Shown here: positions 20,381 through 29,667 of the stretch, piece by piece
How the letters are laid out: each line of letters opens with the position of its first letter
Numbering within the stretch: the first letter of the stretch is position 1
Source of the DNA: Saccharothrix longispora
Lineage (GTDB): Bacteria > Actinomycetota > Actinomycetes > Mycobacteriales > Pseudonocardiaceae
Length of the DNA: 64,000 nucleotides
Direction: 5' to 3'
NCBI RefSeq assembly: GCF_030852425.1
Contig: NZ_NSDM01000005.1
Location: 310,338-374,337 of the forward strand
Notes under the pieces: model-generated
Databases searched by the model: none
Told to the model about the DNA's origin: nothing
Seen by the model: the letters and a program-made list of their open reading frames with translations, nothing else
Position numbers and translations under genes: made by a program

Positions 20381-23300
20381 TCACGGGGCTTCGACCTCGT
20401 CGTCCTCCTCGGGCAGCAGCCGCGCGATGGTCGGCGCGAGGAAGATCTCCCTCGCCGTCACCTCGAAGCCCTCCCGCGCCAGCGCGGCGACGAGCACCAC
20501 GGCCAGGATCGAGTCTCCTCCGAGGTCGAAGAAGCCGTCCTCCAGCCCCACCCGCTCGACGCCGAGCACGTCGGCCCACACGGCGGCCATCCGGTGCTGC
20601 CGCGGCGTGCGCGGTTCGACGTGGCGGGAGGCGGTGGACGCCGTGCCGTCCCACTCGGGCAGCGCCGCGACGTCGAGCTTGCCGTTCGGGGTCAGCGGCA
20701 GGGCCTGCACCGGCACGAACGCCGACGGCACCATGTAGGCGGGCAGGGTCGCCGCCAGCCAGCGCGACAGCGACTCCGGCTCGGGGGCCGCGGTCTCGTC
20801 GAGCGGGACCAGGTAGGCCACCAGGCGCGGTTCGCCGGTGCGGGTGTGCCGTTGGACGACCCTCGCCTCCGCCACCCTCGGGTGCCCGCCCAGGACGCCC
20901 TCGACCTCGCCCAGCTCGACCCGGTAGCCGCGGATCTTCACCTGGCCGTCCAGCCGGCCCAGCACGTCCACCGCGCCGTCCGGCAGCACCCGCGCGATGT
21001 CGCCGGTCCGGTACAGGCGCGACCCGGGCGGGCCGTACGGGTCGGGCACGAACCGCTCCGCGGTCAGGCCCGGTCGGCCGAGGTACCCGCGCGCCACGCC
21101 GAGGCCGCCGACGCACAGCTCGCCGGGCACGCCGATGGGCACCGGCTGCAACGCCTCGTCCAGCACGTGCATGCCGGTGCCGTCGATGGGCACGCCGATC
21201 GGCACGACCTCGCGCTCCTCGGAGTCCGCCACCTGCGTGGAGTTGGCCACCGTGATCTCGGTGGGGCCGTACTCGTTGATCACCCGCGCGCCGTCGCCCA
21301 GCCAGTCTGCCCAGCGGGCGGCGGTGCGGGCGGGCAGCGACTCGCCGCCGACCACCAGGGTCGTGGTCAGGCCGCGCGCGGTGGTCGCGTCGAGCTGGTG
21401 CGCGAGCATCTCCAGGTGACCGGGGGTGAGCTTGACGAACCCGAACGGCGCCGCCGCCCGCAGCCGCGCGCCGAGCCGGGACAGGTCGGTGTCCTCGGGC
21501 ACGACGTGCACCGACCGCCCGGTCACCAGCGGCGTGAACAGCGTCGTCACGACCAGGTCCGAGGCGGGCGTGGAGAACAGCGGCGCGCCGCCGGGGCCGG
21601 CGGGGTACTCGCGGGCCGCCCAGGTCAGGTAGTTGGCGAGGTTGGCGTGCGTGACGCACACGCCCTTGGGGCGCCCGGTCGACCCCGACGTGTAGACCAG
21701 GTAGGCGGGTTCGGCGGGGTCGGGTCGCGTCCCGTCGTGCGCGGCGGTCCGCTGGTCGGCCGGGTCGACCGCCGCGTCCACCACGATCGCCTCGCCCGCG
21801 AAGAACGACTCGGCGACCTTGTCCACGTCGGCCTGCCCGGTGAGCACGCAGCCCGCGCCGCTGTCGTCGAGCATGAGCGCCCACCGCCGGGCGGGCTGCT
21901 CGGTGCCCAGCGGCACGTAGGCGCCGCCGGCCTTCCAGGTGGCCAGCAACGACACCAGCAGGTGCTCGTCCCGCCGCGCCACGACGCCGACCACGCGCCC
22001 CGGGCCGACGCCCGCCGACCGCAGCCGCTCGGCGAGCCGGTCGGCGCGGGCGTCCAGCTCGGCGTAGTCCAGCCGGACGTCGCCGCACTCGACGGCCGTC
22101 GCGCCCGGGGTGAGCCGCGCCTGCCGCTCGAACGCCTCGATCGCGCTGGTCACCCGACCGTGCGCGGCCGGCGCCGGCGTGCGGCCCCGGGCCAGCAGCA
22201 GCTCGCGCTCGCCCGGCGGCAGGTAGGTGGCGGACGCGTCGCCGTCCAGGCCGGCGGCGATCGACTCCAGCACCGCGCGGAACATCCGCGCGACGGCCGT
22301 CGCCCGCTCCTCGGTGACCACCCGCGGGTCGACCGTGACGAACACGTGCCCGGCGCGCGAGGAGATGCTGAGCGGGAACTCGGTCGGGCTGTCGTCCTCG
22401 CCCGCCAGGTCGCCGACCAGCCGGCTCTCGACCTGGTTGAAGTCCTGGTAGTTGAACAGCACGGTGACCAGCCGCCCGTGGCCCCGGGTGAGCCGGTTGA
22501 TCTCGGGCAGCGGGAAGCCCCGGTAGGGCCAGAACGCCACCTCGCGCTCGAAGACCTGGATCAGCAGGTCGCGCCACGTCCGCGCGCCGCGGTCGACGGC
22601 GAACGGCACCGTGTTGAGGTACATGCCGTACACGCGGTCGGCGCCGGTGCGCTCGGGGCGCGCGTCGCACACGAGCCCGGCGTGGAACGCGGGTTCGTCG
22701 GTCAGCTGGGAGAGCACCTTCGCGTACGCGGCCAGCATGACGCTCTTCATCGACACCCCGGCCTCGCTGGCACGCGCCCGCAGCGCCGCTTCGAGGTCGC
22801 GCCAGGAGATGTGGGCCTGCCGGGTCTGCCCCGCCGGGGCGTCCGGGTCGCCCCACTCCTGCGGCGGGGTCACCGGCGCGTAGTCCGCCACGACGCCGCG
22901 CCAGTAGTCGGCGTGCTCGCGCGAGGCGATGGCGGCCATCTCCTCGGCGACGAAGTCGGCGAACCGGACGGCAGGCGGGTCGTACGGCGGCGGCTGCTCA
23001 CCGTCGCGCAGCGCCTCGTAGCACTTGAGCAGCTCCATGATGAGCGTGTGGTGCCCCCAGCCCTCCAGGATGGGGTGGCACTCGGTGCACGACAGCCAGT
23101 AGACGCCGTCGTCGGTCAGGTGGATGAAGAACCGCAGCAGGCCGGGCGTCTCCAGGTCGAACAGCTCGCGGCGCTCCCGGTCGGAGTGCTCGCGCAGCAG
23201 CACCTGCACCTCCTCCGGGGACGAGCCGGAGGCGTCGCTGACGGCCAGCGGGATCTTGGCGGTGGCGTGCACGAGCTGCATCGGCGTCGAGTAGCCGGTC

Positions 23301-26300
23301 AGGTGCAGCGAGGTGCGCAGCGCCTCGTGCCGCTCGGTGACCAGCGCGGTGGCCCGGGTCATCGCGGTGAGCGAGAACGGCTTGTCGTCGAACACGCGGA
23401 ACGAGGTGACGTTGTGGTAGCGGTTCTGGTCGTCCGCCATCATCTCGAACAGCATGCCGATCTGGTTGCGCGACAACGGGTACGCGTCGACCACGCCCTC
23501 CGGCAGCCGGTTGCGGTCCTCCAGCCCGATCAGGGCGAACGGCTGCACGACGCCGCCGACGTCGGCCAGCTCCGGCTTCCCGGCGACCAGGGCGCACAGC
23601 GCGGCCACCGTGCGCTCGGCGAAGATGTCGCGCACCGAGACGTCGAACCCGGCCTCGCGCAGCGCGCCGACGAGCGCGACGGCCCGGATCGAGTCGCCGC
23701 CGAGGTCGAAGAAGCCGTCCCGCACACCGACCCGCCCGACGCCCAGGACGTCGGCCCACACCGCGGCCATCCGCTCCTCCTCGGGCGTCCTCGGCTGCTC
23801 GTAGCCGACCTCCGCCCCGGCGTCCGGCACGGGCAGCGCGGCCACGTCGAGCTTGCCGTTGGAGGTCAGCGGCATCCGGTCCAGGTAGACCAGGTCGGGC
23901 GGGACCATGTACTCGGGCAGGGTCCGCCCCAGCCAGTCCCGCAGCTCCTCCGCGTCCACCTCCGGCGCGCCGTCCGCGGCGACCAGGTAGGCGGCCAACC
24001 TCGGGTCCCGGTCGCCGTCCCGGCGCAGCAGCACGCGCGCCTGCGCGATGTGCTCGTGGGTGCCCAGAACGCCCTCGACCTCGCCCAGCTCGACCCGGTA
24101 GCCGCGGATCTTCACCTGGTCGTCGCGGCGCCCGACGAAGTCCACCGACCCGTCGGGCAGCACCTTGCCCAGGTCGCCGGTCCGGTACAGGCGCGCCCCG
24201 GGCGGGCCGTACGGGTCGGGCACGAACCGCTCCGCGGTCGTCGCGGGCATGCCGACGTAGCCGCGGGCCACCCCGTCGCCGCCGACGCACACCTCGCCCA
24301 CGACGCCGACCGGCACCGGCTCCAGCCGCTCGTCCAGGACGTACATGCTGGTGCCGGGCATGGGCCTGCCGAGGGGGATGACCTCGCGGTCGAGCGCCTC
24401 CGCGACCGGGCACGTCGAGTTGCCGACGGTGATCTCGGTGGGGCCGTACTCGTTGACCACGCGGCCGTCGCCGAGCATCTCCTCCCACCGGCGCGCCACG
24501 TGGCCGGTGAGCACGTCGCCGCCGGGCACGACGGTCGCCGCGAGCCCGTCGATCTCGGCGTCGGACAGCTGGTGCGCCAGCACGTCGAGGTGGCCCGGGG
24601 TGAGCTTGACGAAGCTGAACGGCGCGGCGTCGCGCAGCGTCCGCCCCAGCTCGGACAGGTCGAGGTCCTGCGGGAGGACGTGGACGGGCAGGCCGGCGAG
24701 CAGCGGCCCGTAGAGCACCGGGACCACCACGTCGGAGGCGACCGTGGAGAACAGCGGCGCGCCGCCGGTGGACTGCCCGACGTACTCGGCGAGCACCTGG
24801 TCGAGGTGGTTGGCCAGGCCCCGGTGGGTGACCTGGACGCCCTTGGGGCGCCCGGTCGAGCCGGAGGTGTAGATGACGTAGGCCAGCGCGTCGCCGCCGA
24901 GGTCGACGGGCGGGTCGAGCGGCGGGAGGTCCGCCGGCGCCGGCTCGTCGACGACGAGCACCTCGCCGTGGAACAGGGCGCGCACGTCGTCCGCGTACTT
25001 GCGCTCGGTGAGCACCCAGTCCGCGCCGGCGTCGCCGAGCAGGTGCGCCCACCGCTCGGGCGGCAGCTCGGGGCCGATCGGCAGGTAGGCGCCGCCGGTC
25101 TTCCAGGTGGCCAGGAAGGAGGCGATGAGGTCGACGCCGCGGTCCAGCAGCACGCCCGCGACGCGCTCCGGGCCGTGCCCGCGCGCCCGCAGCAGGCGGG
25201 CGAGGAGGTCGGCCCGCGCGTCCAGCTCGGCGAACGTGGTGGCGCCGTCGGCGGTGCGGACCGCCTCGGCCCCGGGGGACACGGCGACCCGGGCGTGGAA
25301 GCGGTCCAGCGTGTGGGCGCCGCCCAGGCCGGGGCGCGGCGGGAGCGTCAGCACGGCCCGCTCGACGCCGTCCAGCACGTCCACGTCCGACAGCGGCGCG
25401 TCGGGCGCGGCGACGGCCCGTTCGAGCAGGGTGGTGAAGTGGCGGGCCATGCGCTCGACGGTGGCGTGGTCGAACAGCTCGGTGGCGTAGAGCAGCCGGG
25501 CGGTGATCGAGCCGTCGGGCAGCAGCGCGGCCTGGAGTTCGAGGTCGCACCGGGCGACCTGGTTGTCACCGGCGTAGGGCTCGGCGGTCACGCCGGGCAG
25601 CGCGATGCCCGCGCCGTCGGACTCGTGCATGGTGAGCACGACCTGGAACAGCGGCGTCCGCGACAGGTCGCGTTGCGGTTCCACCGCGTCCACCACCTGC
25701 GCGAACGGCACGGCGTCGTGGTCGAAGGCGTCCAGCACGATCTCCCGGACGTGGTTGAGCAGCGCCCGGAACGACACGTCGCCGGACCAGCGGGTGCGGA
25801 TCACCAGGGTGTTGACCGCGTAGCCGACGAGGTGCTGGAGCTCGGGCTGCGTGCGGGAGGAGGCGATGGTGCCCACCGGCACGTCCGCCCGGCCGGTGTA
25901 GCGGGCCAGCACCGCCTGGAACGCGGTGAGCAGCGCGACGAACGGGGTCGCGCCCTCGCCCCGGGCCAGCTTCACGACCCGGTCGGCCAGCTCCGCTTCG
26001 ACGCGCAGGTCGTACTGGGCGCCCGCGTAGCCGCGCACGGCCGGCCGGGGCCGGTCGGTGGGCAGTTCGACGGGTGCGATGCCGGACAGCACGTCCGTCC
26101 AGTAGCCCAGTTGCCGCCCCCGGTCCTCGTCGGACATGCGGGCGCGCTGCCAGGCCGCGAAGTCGGCGTACTGCACCGGCAGCGCGGGGAGCGCGGCGGG
26201 CTCGCCCCGCACGATGGCGCGGTACCCCTCGGCGAGTTCGGCGAGCAGCGCCTGCGTGGACCACGCGTCGCACGCGATGTGGTGCAGCGTGAGCAGCAGC

Positions 26301-26797
26301 AGGTGGTCGTCGGCCGCCCGCGCGACCAGCACGGCGCGGCAGGGCCACTCCAGCGCCAGGTCGAACGGCGTGCGCGCCTCGCGCCCGACGATGTCCTCGG
26401 TGCGCGCGTCCAGCTCCGCGACCGACCGACCGGACGGCCGCTCCACGCGCAGCAGGCCGGTCACCGCGGCGTCCACGACCTGGACCGGCGCGCCCGCGTG
26501 CATCTCGTAGCGGGTGCGCAGGATCTCGTGCCGCGCCACCACCTGGTCCCAGGCCCGGCCGAGGGCGTCGGCGTCGAGGTCGCCGGTCAGCCGCAGCGCC
26601 ACCGGCACCAGGTACTCCGAACTGCCCGGCCTGAGCTGCTGGAGGAACCACATCTGCTCCTGCCCGTGGGACAGCGGCAGCGGTCGGGAGCGGTCCGCTC
26701 GTCCGATGCGCGCGGACGCGCCGTCGCTGCCGTGCAGGCGCCGCCACAGCAGCTGCGCGCGGCGGGCATCCACGGACATGTCCGGCTTGCTGGCCAT
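20381..26797 (-). CDS. NRPS, C-A-T-C-A-T (2138 aa)
   Basis: Domain order: C (LHHIACDAWS near residue 175, Gly of HHxxxDG replaced by Ala), A (YTSGSTGRPKG near 646), T (GGDSI near 1034), a divergent C (motif reads ECHPILEGWG near 1242, keeping the second His but with Cys for the first His and Glu for Asp), A (near 1704) and T (GGDSI near 2093), ending in an acidic tail without thioesterase. PheA-aligned residues read DVPKVGEVG for A1 and DLTKVGEVA for A2; both resemble the Asn code DLTKLGEVG and might instead select 2,3-diaminopropionate or 3-ureidoalanine. The first C domain looks like an ordinary LCL type. The ATG at 26797 has an ACAGGAG RBS; a start at 26818 is also possible. Confidence 0.9.
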   Translation of the reverse strand: MASKPDMSVDARRAQLLWRRLHGSDGASARIGRADRSRPLPLSHGQEQMWFLQQLRPGSSEYLVPVALRLTGDLDADALGRAWDQVVARHEILRTRYEMHAGAPVQVVDAAVTGLLRVERPSGRSVAELDARTEDIVGREARTPFDLALEWPCRAVLVARAADDHLLLLTLHHIACDAWSTQALLAELAEGYRAIVRGEPAALPALPVQYADFAAWQRARMSDEDRGRQLGYWTDVLSGIAPVELPTDRPRPAVRGYAGAQYDLRVEAELADRVVKLARGEGATPFVALLTAFQAVLARYTGRADVPVGTIASSRTQPELQHLVGYAVNTLVIRTRWSGDVSFRALLNHVREIVLDAFDHDAVPFAQVVDAVEPQRDLSRTPLFQVVLTMHESDGAGIALPGVTAEPYAGDNQVARCDLELQAALLPDGSITARLLYATELFDHATVERMARHFTTLLERAVAAPDAPLSDVDVLDGVERAVLTLPPRPGLGGAHTLDRFHARVAVSPGAEAVRTADGATTFAELDARADLLARLLRARGHGPERVAGVLLDRGVDLIASFLATWKTGGAYLPIGPELPPERWAHLLGDAGADWVLTERKYADDVRALFHGEVLVVDEPAPADLPPLDPPVDLGGDALAYVIYTSGSTGRPKGVQVTHRGLANHLDQVLAEYVGQSTGGAPLFSTVASDVVVPVLYGPLLAGLPVHVLPQDLDLSELGRTLRDAAPFSFVKLTPGHLDVLAHQLSDAEIDGLAATVVPGGDVLTGHVARRWEEMLGDGRVVNEYGPTEITVGNSTCPVAEALDREVIPLGRPMPGTSMYVLDERLEPVPVGVVGEVCVGGDGVARGYVGMPATTAERFVPDPYGPPGARLYRTGDLGKVLPDGSVDFVGRRDDQVKIRGYRVELGEVEGVLGTHEHIAQARVLLRRDGDRDPRLAAYLVAADGAPEVDAEELRDWLGRTLPEYMVPPDLVYLDRMPLTSNGKLDVAALPVPDAGAEVGYEQPRTPEEERMAAVWADVLGVGRVGVRDGFFDLGGDSIRAVALVGALREAGFDVSVRDIFAERTVAALCALVAGKPELADVGGVVQPFALIGLEDRNRLPEGVVDAYPLSRNQIGMLFEMMADDQNRYHNVTSFRVFDDKPFSLTAMTRATALVTERHEALRTSLHLTGYSTPMQLVHATAKIPLAVSDASGSSPEEVQVLLREHSDRERRELFDLETPGLLRFFIHLTDDGVYWLSCTECHPILEGWGHHTLIMELLKCYEALRDGEQPPPYDPPAVRFADFVAEEMAAIASREHADYWRGVVADYAPVTPPQEWGDPDAPAGQTRQAHISWRDLEAALRARASEAGVSMKSVMLAAYAKVLSQLTDEPAFHAGLVCDARPERTGADRVYGMYLNTVPFAVDRGARTWRDLLIQVFEREVAFWPYRGFPLPEINRLTRGHGRLVTVLFNYQDFNQVESRLVGDLAGEDDSPTEFPLSISSRAGHVFVTVDPRVVTEERATAVARMFRAVLESIAAGLDGDASATYLPPGERELLLARGRTPAPAAHGRVTSAIEAFERQARLTPGATAVECGDVRLDYAELDARADRLAERLRSAGVGPGRVVGVVARRDEHLLVSLLATWKAGGAYVPLGTEQPARRWALMLDDSGAGCVLTGQADVDKVAESFFAGEAIVVDAAVDPADQRTAAHDGTRPDPAEPAYLVYTSGSTGRPKGVCVTHANLANYLTWAAREYPAGPGGAPLFSTPASDLVVTTLFTPLVTGRSVHVVPEDTDLSRLGARLRAAAPFGFVKLTPGHLEMLAHQLDATTARGLTTTLVVGGESLPARTAARWADWLGDGARVINEYGPTEITVANSTQVADSEEREVVPIGVPIDGTGMHVLDEALQPVPIGVPGELCVGGLGVARGYLGRPGLTAERFVPDPYGPPGSRLYRTGDIARVLPDGAVDVLGRLDGQVKIRGYRVELGEVEGVLGGHPRVAEARVVQRHTRTGEPRLVAYLVPLDETAAPEPESLSRWLAATLPAYMVPSAFVPVQALPLTPNGKLDVAALPEWDGTASTASRHVEPRTPRQHRMAAVWADVLGVERVGLEDGFFDLGGDSILAVVLVAALAREGFEVTAREIFLAPTIARLLPEEDDEVEAP

Positions 26798-26885
26798 CGA
26801 GGCTCCTGTCTGCGACATGGTCCGGTGGCGTGCGCCCTCCGGCGGGTGCTCGGTGCACGCCTGACCGGGAACCCTCGCGGGCGTG

Positions 26886-26907
26886 GCAATACGGCCGCTA
26901 TATGGCC
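26886..26907 (-). promoter_or_regulatory. Cluster motif copy 4, upstream of NRPS 20381-26797
   Basis: The minus strand reads ATATAGCGGCCGTATTGCC, about 90 nt before the NRPS start. It is the closest match to the copy at 8178-8199. Confidence 0.6.
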
Positions 26908-26990
26908 AGTCCGCGCCGGCCCCGCGCACGGCGCGAGGACCGGAGCGCGACGACTCCGCACCACCGGGCGGCCCGGTGGCGGTCCGGTCC

Positions 26991-27010
26991 CGTATAGCCG
27001 GGATATGGCC
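26991..27010 (+). promoter_or_regulatory. Cluster motif copy 5, upstream of the MbtH gene
   Basis: The plus strand reads GTATAGCCGGGATATGGCC, ending 52 nt before the MbtH start. With copy 4 it makes a divergent regulatory region of about 265 bp. Confidence 0.55.
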
Positions 27011-27062
27011 GGGGCGAGCACTCTTCGTCCCGCCCCACGAAGAGGACCAGCAGGAGGATTCG

Positions 27063-27278
27063 GTGACGGAGAACCTCGCCGACGACCGCCGGTGGCGGGT
27101 CGTGCTCAACGATGAGGAGCAGTACTCGGTGTGGTGGGCCGACCGCGAGCCGCCTGCGGGGTGGCACGCGGAAGGCACCGAGGGCACGAAGGACGAGTGC
27201 CTGGCGCGGATCGAGGACGTGTGGACCGACATGCGCCCGCTGAGCCTGCGGCGGCGGATGCAGGCCCAGGCCAGCTGA
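27063..27278 (+). CDS. mbtH: MbtH-like NRPS chaperone
   Basis: The 71-residue protein has the MbtH signature: SVWWADREPPAGW in the middle and WTDMRPLSLRRR at the end. MbtH proteins bind NRPS adenylation domains and are often needed for their solubility or activity, so this one probably serves the three NRPS proteins of the cluster. It is too short and too late in its frame to stand out by length; the GTG start at 27063 has an AGGAGG RBS. It is divergent from NRPS 20381-26797 and lies 111 nt before the carbamoyltransferase gene. Confidence 0.93.
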   Translation: MTENLADDRRWRVVLNDEEQYSVWWADREPPAGWHAEGTEGTKDECLARIEDVWTDMRPLSLRRRMQAQAS

Positions 27279-27389
27279 ACCCGAGCGCGTTCACCGGTCG
27301 GGCCGCGCCCGTCGTCCACACACCGCACGACCGGAGTCCGGTAACCACGTGTCAGGCAGACGCCTGCCTACTGTCGGAAGAAGTCAGAT

Positions 27390-29396
27390 ATGCGGATCGT
27401 AGGTGTCAATCTCAGCCACGACAGCAGCATGAGCCTGGTCGAGGACGGGCGCATCGTGGCGGCTCTCGCGCTGGAGCGCATCACGCAGCAGAAGCGGGGC
27501 ACCGTGCCGTGGCACGAGTACACGCTCGCCATGACGAGGTTGGCGGTCGAGGTGCTGGGCGGCCAGGGCCTCACGATCGACGACGTCGACTACTGGATCG
27601 GGACGTCGACCGAGTCGGGCGACCAGAACGAGGAGGAGCGGCTGCTCGACATCCTCGGTGTGCTCGCCCCCGCGGGCAAGCGGCTCGCCCTCCCCCACCC
27701 GGCGCACCACCTGGCGCACGCCGGCGCGGCGTTCTACACGTCCGGCCTGCCGGACGCCGCGGCGGTCGTGGTCGACACCTACGGGTCGATCTTCCGGGGC
27801 CACCGCGAGCGGGAGACCGCGTTCGAGTTCTCGTTCGGCAGCCGTCCCAAGGAGCTGTTCCGCATGACGCGGGCCAGCACGCGGATCGCCGGCACCGTCC
27901 ACGACGGCGCCGTGCACCTGCCGGAGAACATCGGCGGCCTGGGCGAGCTGTACCGGGTCGTCACGCTGGCCCTCGGCTTCCGCGAGTCGGGCACCGCGTA
28001 CGACGACGCGGGCAAGACCATGGGCCTCGCGCCCTACGGCAAGCGCCTGTCGGCCGAGCCGCTGTTCATCGACGTGAGCGGCGACGAGATGCGGTTCGAC
28101 AACGCGACGCAGTCCCTCGTGGACCTGGGCTTCGCGAAGTACGCGCAGACGGGCGCGCAGCTGCTGCCGCGCAAGCGCGGCGAGGCCATGACCCAGCTCC
28201 ACAAGGACCTGGCCTACCAGATCCAGTCCGAGTTCGAGGACGCCATGCTCTTCCTCACCAACAAGAGCCTGGCGATGTCCGGCAGCCGCAACCTCGTGCT
28301 GTCCGGCGGTTGCTTCCTCAACTCCACCACCAACGCCCGCCTGGCGCGCGAGCTGGACATCGACGGCATCTCCGTGTTCCCGGCGGCGACCGACGACGGC
28401 AACGCCGCGGGCGCCGCGCTCTACGCCTACTACAACATCGTCAACGAGCCCGGAACGGTCGCTCCGGCGGACCCCCGGTCGTTGCGGATGACGGACGTGT
28501 ACCTGGGCCCGCCCCGGGTCGCGAAGGAGCAGATCGAGCAGGCGAGCAAGACCTGGTCGTGCGACCCCGTGTACCACGCCGACGAGGCCGACATGGTGCA
28601 GGCGGCGGCCGAGGCCATCGAGCGCGGCGAGATCATCGGCTGGTTCCAGGACCGCGCCGAGTACGGGCCCCGGGCGCTCGGGTCGCGGTCGATCCTGTGC
28701 CACCCGGGTCTGCCCGGCATGAAGGACCGGCTCAACGCGCGGGTGAAGTTCCGCGAGGCGTTCCGGCCGTTCGCCGCCTCGGTGCTGGCCGAGCGGGCCG
28801 TGGACTACTTCGAGATCCCGGTCGAGGACAGCCCGTTCATGCTGTTCGTGTGCCCGGTGCTCCCGGAGAAGCGGGAGTCGATCGAGGAGATCACCCACGT
28901 CGACGGGACGTGCCGCATCCAGACCGTGGCGGCCGAGCAGGACGGCAAGTTCCGCCGGCTCATCGAGCGCTTCGACGAGCTGACCGGGGTGCCGATGATC
29001 CTCAACACCTCGTTCAACCTGCGCACGAGGCCGATCGTGGAGACCCCGGGCGACGCGCTCAACTGCCTGTTCGGCTCCCGGCTCGACCGGTTGTTCATCG
29101 GCCAGTACGAGTTCACCGCGCCGAACTTCGCGGACATGGTGCCGACCAGCCTCACGGCCGACGGCGACAAGGGGCCGGCCGACCCGCGCGAGGCGGCGAT
29201 CCTGGGCCTCGTCGACGGCTCCCGGTCGGTGCGCCGCATCGCCGAGGAGGCCGGGCTGGACGTCGAGGTGACGATCAACCTGGTGCTCGACATGCGGCGC
29301 CGGGAGTTCCTCGACTGGGCCAACCTGCCCAACCGGTACCGGGAGCTGACGATCCCGACGCCGCAGTACCAGCAGAACTTCAGCGAGAGCCGCTGA
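27390..29396 (+). CDS. NodU/CmcH-type O-carbamoyltransferase with C-terminal extension
   Basis: The 668-residue protein starts with the ASKHA-type MRIVGVNLSHDSSMSLVEDG segment and contains HPAHHLAHAGAAFYTS (catalytic His region), the nucleotide-site motif LSGGCFLNS and the YrdC-like C-terminal part with MKDRLNARVKFREAFRPFA. Family members move a carbamoyl group from carbamoyl phosphate, through carbamoyl-AMP, to a hydroxyl of an antibiotic. Here the acceptor may be a beta-hydroxylated residue or another hydroxyl of the peptide. After the usual end it has about 70 extra residues (DGSRSVRRIAEEAGLDV and following) that look like a small winged-helix domain. The ATG follows a GGAAGAAG RBS. It is a fold unrelated to the OTC-like carbamoyltransferase at 4441-5364. 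Confidence 0.88.
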   Translation: MRIVGVNLSHDSSMSLVEDGRIVAALALERITQQKRGTVPWHEYTLAMTRLAVEVLGGQGLTIDDVDYWIGTSTESGDQNEEERLLDILGVLAPAGKRLALPHPAHHLAHAGAAFYTSGLPDAAAVVVDTYGSIFRGHRERETAFEFSFGSRPKELFRMTRASTRIAGTVHDGAVHLPENIGGLGELYRVVTLALGFRESGTAYDDAGKTMGLAPYGKRLSAEPLFIDVSGDEMRFDNATQSLVDLGFAKYAQTGAQLLPRKRGEAMTQLHKDLAYQIQSEFEDAMLFLTNKSLAMSGSRNLVLSGGCFLNSTTNARLARELDIDGISVFPAATDDGNAAGAALYAYYNIVNEPGTVAPADPRSLRMTDVYLGPPRVAKEQIEQASKTWSCDPVYHADEADMVQAAAEAIERGEIIGWFQDRAEYGPRALGSRSILCHPGLPGMKDRLNARVKFREAFRPFAASVLAERAVDYFEIPVEDSPFMLFVCPVLPEKRESIEEITHVDGTCRIQTVAAEQDGKFRRLIERFDELTGVPMILNTSFNLRTRPIVETPGDALNCLFGSRLDRLFIGQYEFTAPNFADMVPTSLTADGDKGPADPREAAILGLVDGSRSVRRIAEEAGLDVEVTINLVLDMRRREFLDWANLPNRYRELTIPTPQYQQNFSESR

Positions 29397-29402
29397 ACGT
29401 CC

Positions 29403-29423
29403 GGCACCGGGTCCCCCGGTGCC
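29403..29423 (+). terminator. Short hairpin after the carbamoyltransferase gene
   Basis: 8-bp arms GGCACCGG/CCGGTGCC, starting 7 nt after the stop codon. Confidence 0.45.
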
Positions 29424-29460
29424 GCCCGGACGTGCCTCCTCCCCCTGGTCACGTGCGGAA

Positions 29461-29502
29461 ACACCGCCGCCCGGCACCCCCACAGGTGCCGGGCGGCGGT
29501 GT
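29461..29502 (+). terminator. Strong hairpin before the SARP gene
   Basis: Perfect 18-bp arms (29461-29478 and 29485-29502) with the loop CCCACA. It probably isolates the SARP promoter from the upstream unit. Confidence 0.65.
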
Positions 29503-29667
29503 GCCCGCACGCCCTCGACGGTGACCGCGGGTGATCGGCAGGCCACATCCTGACAAGGCATGTTCCTGCCAAACGTGACGGCTGACATGTTTGAAAACCT
29601 TGAACAGACTTCCTGGAGGCGACAGCACGCGGGCAACGCCGCCGCGCGAGCGTGTGAGGGGTGGTCG

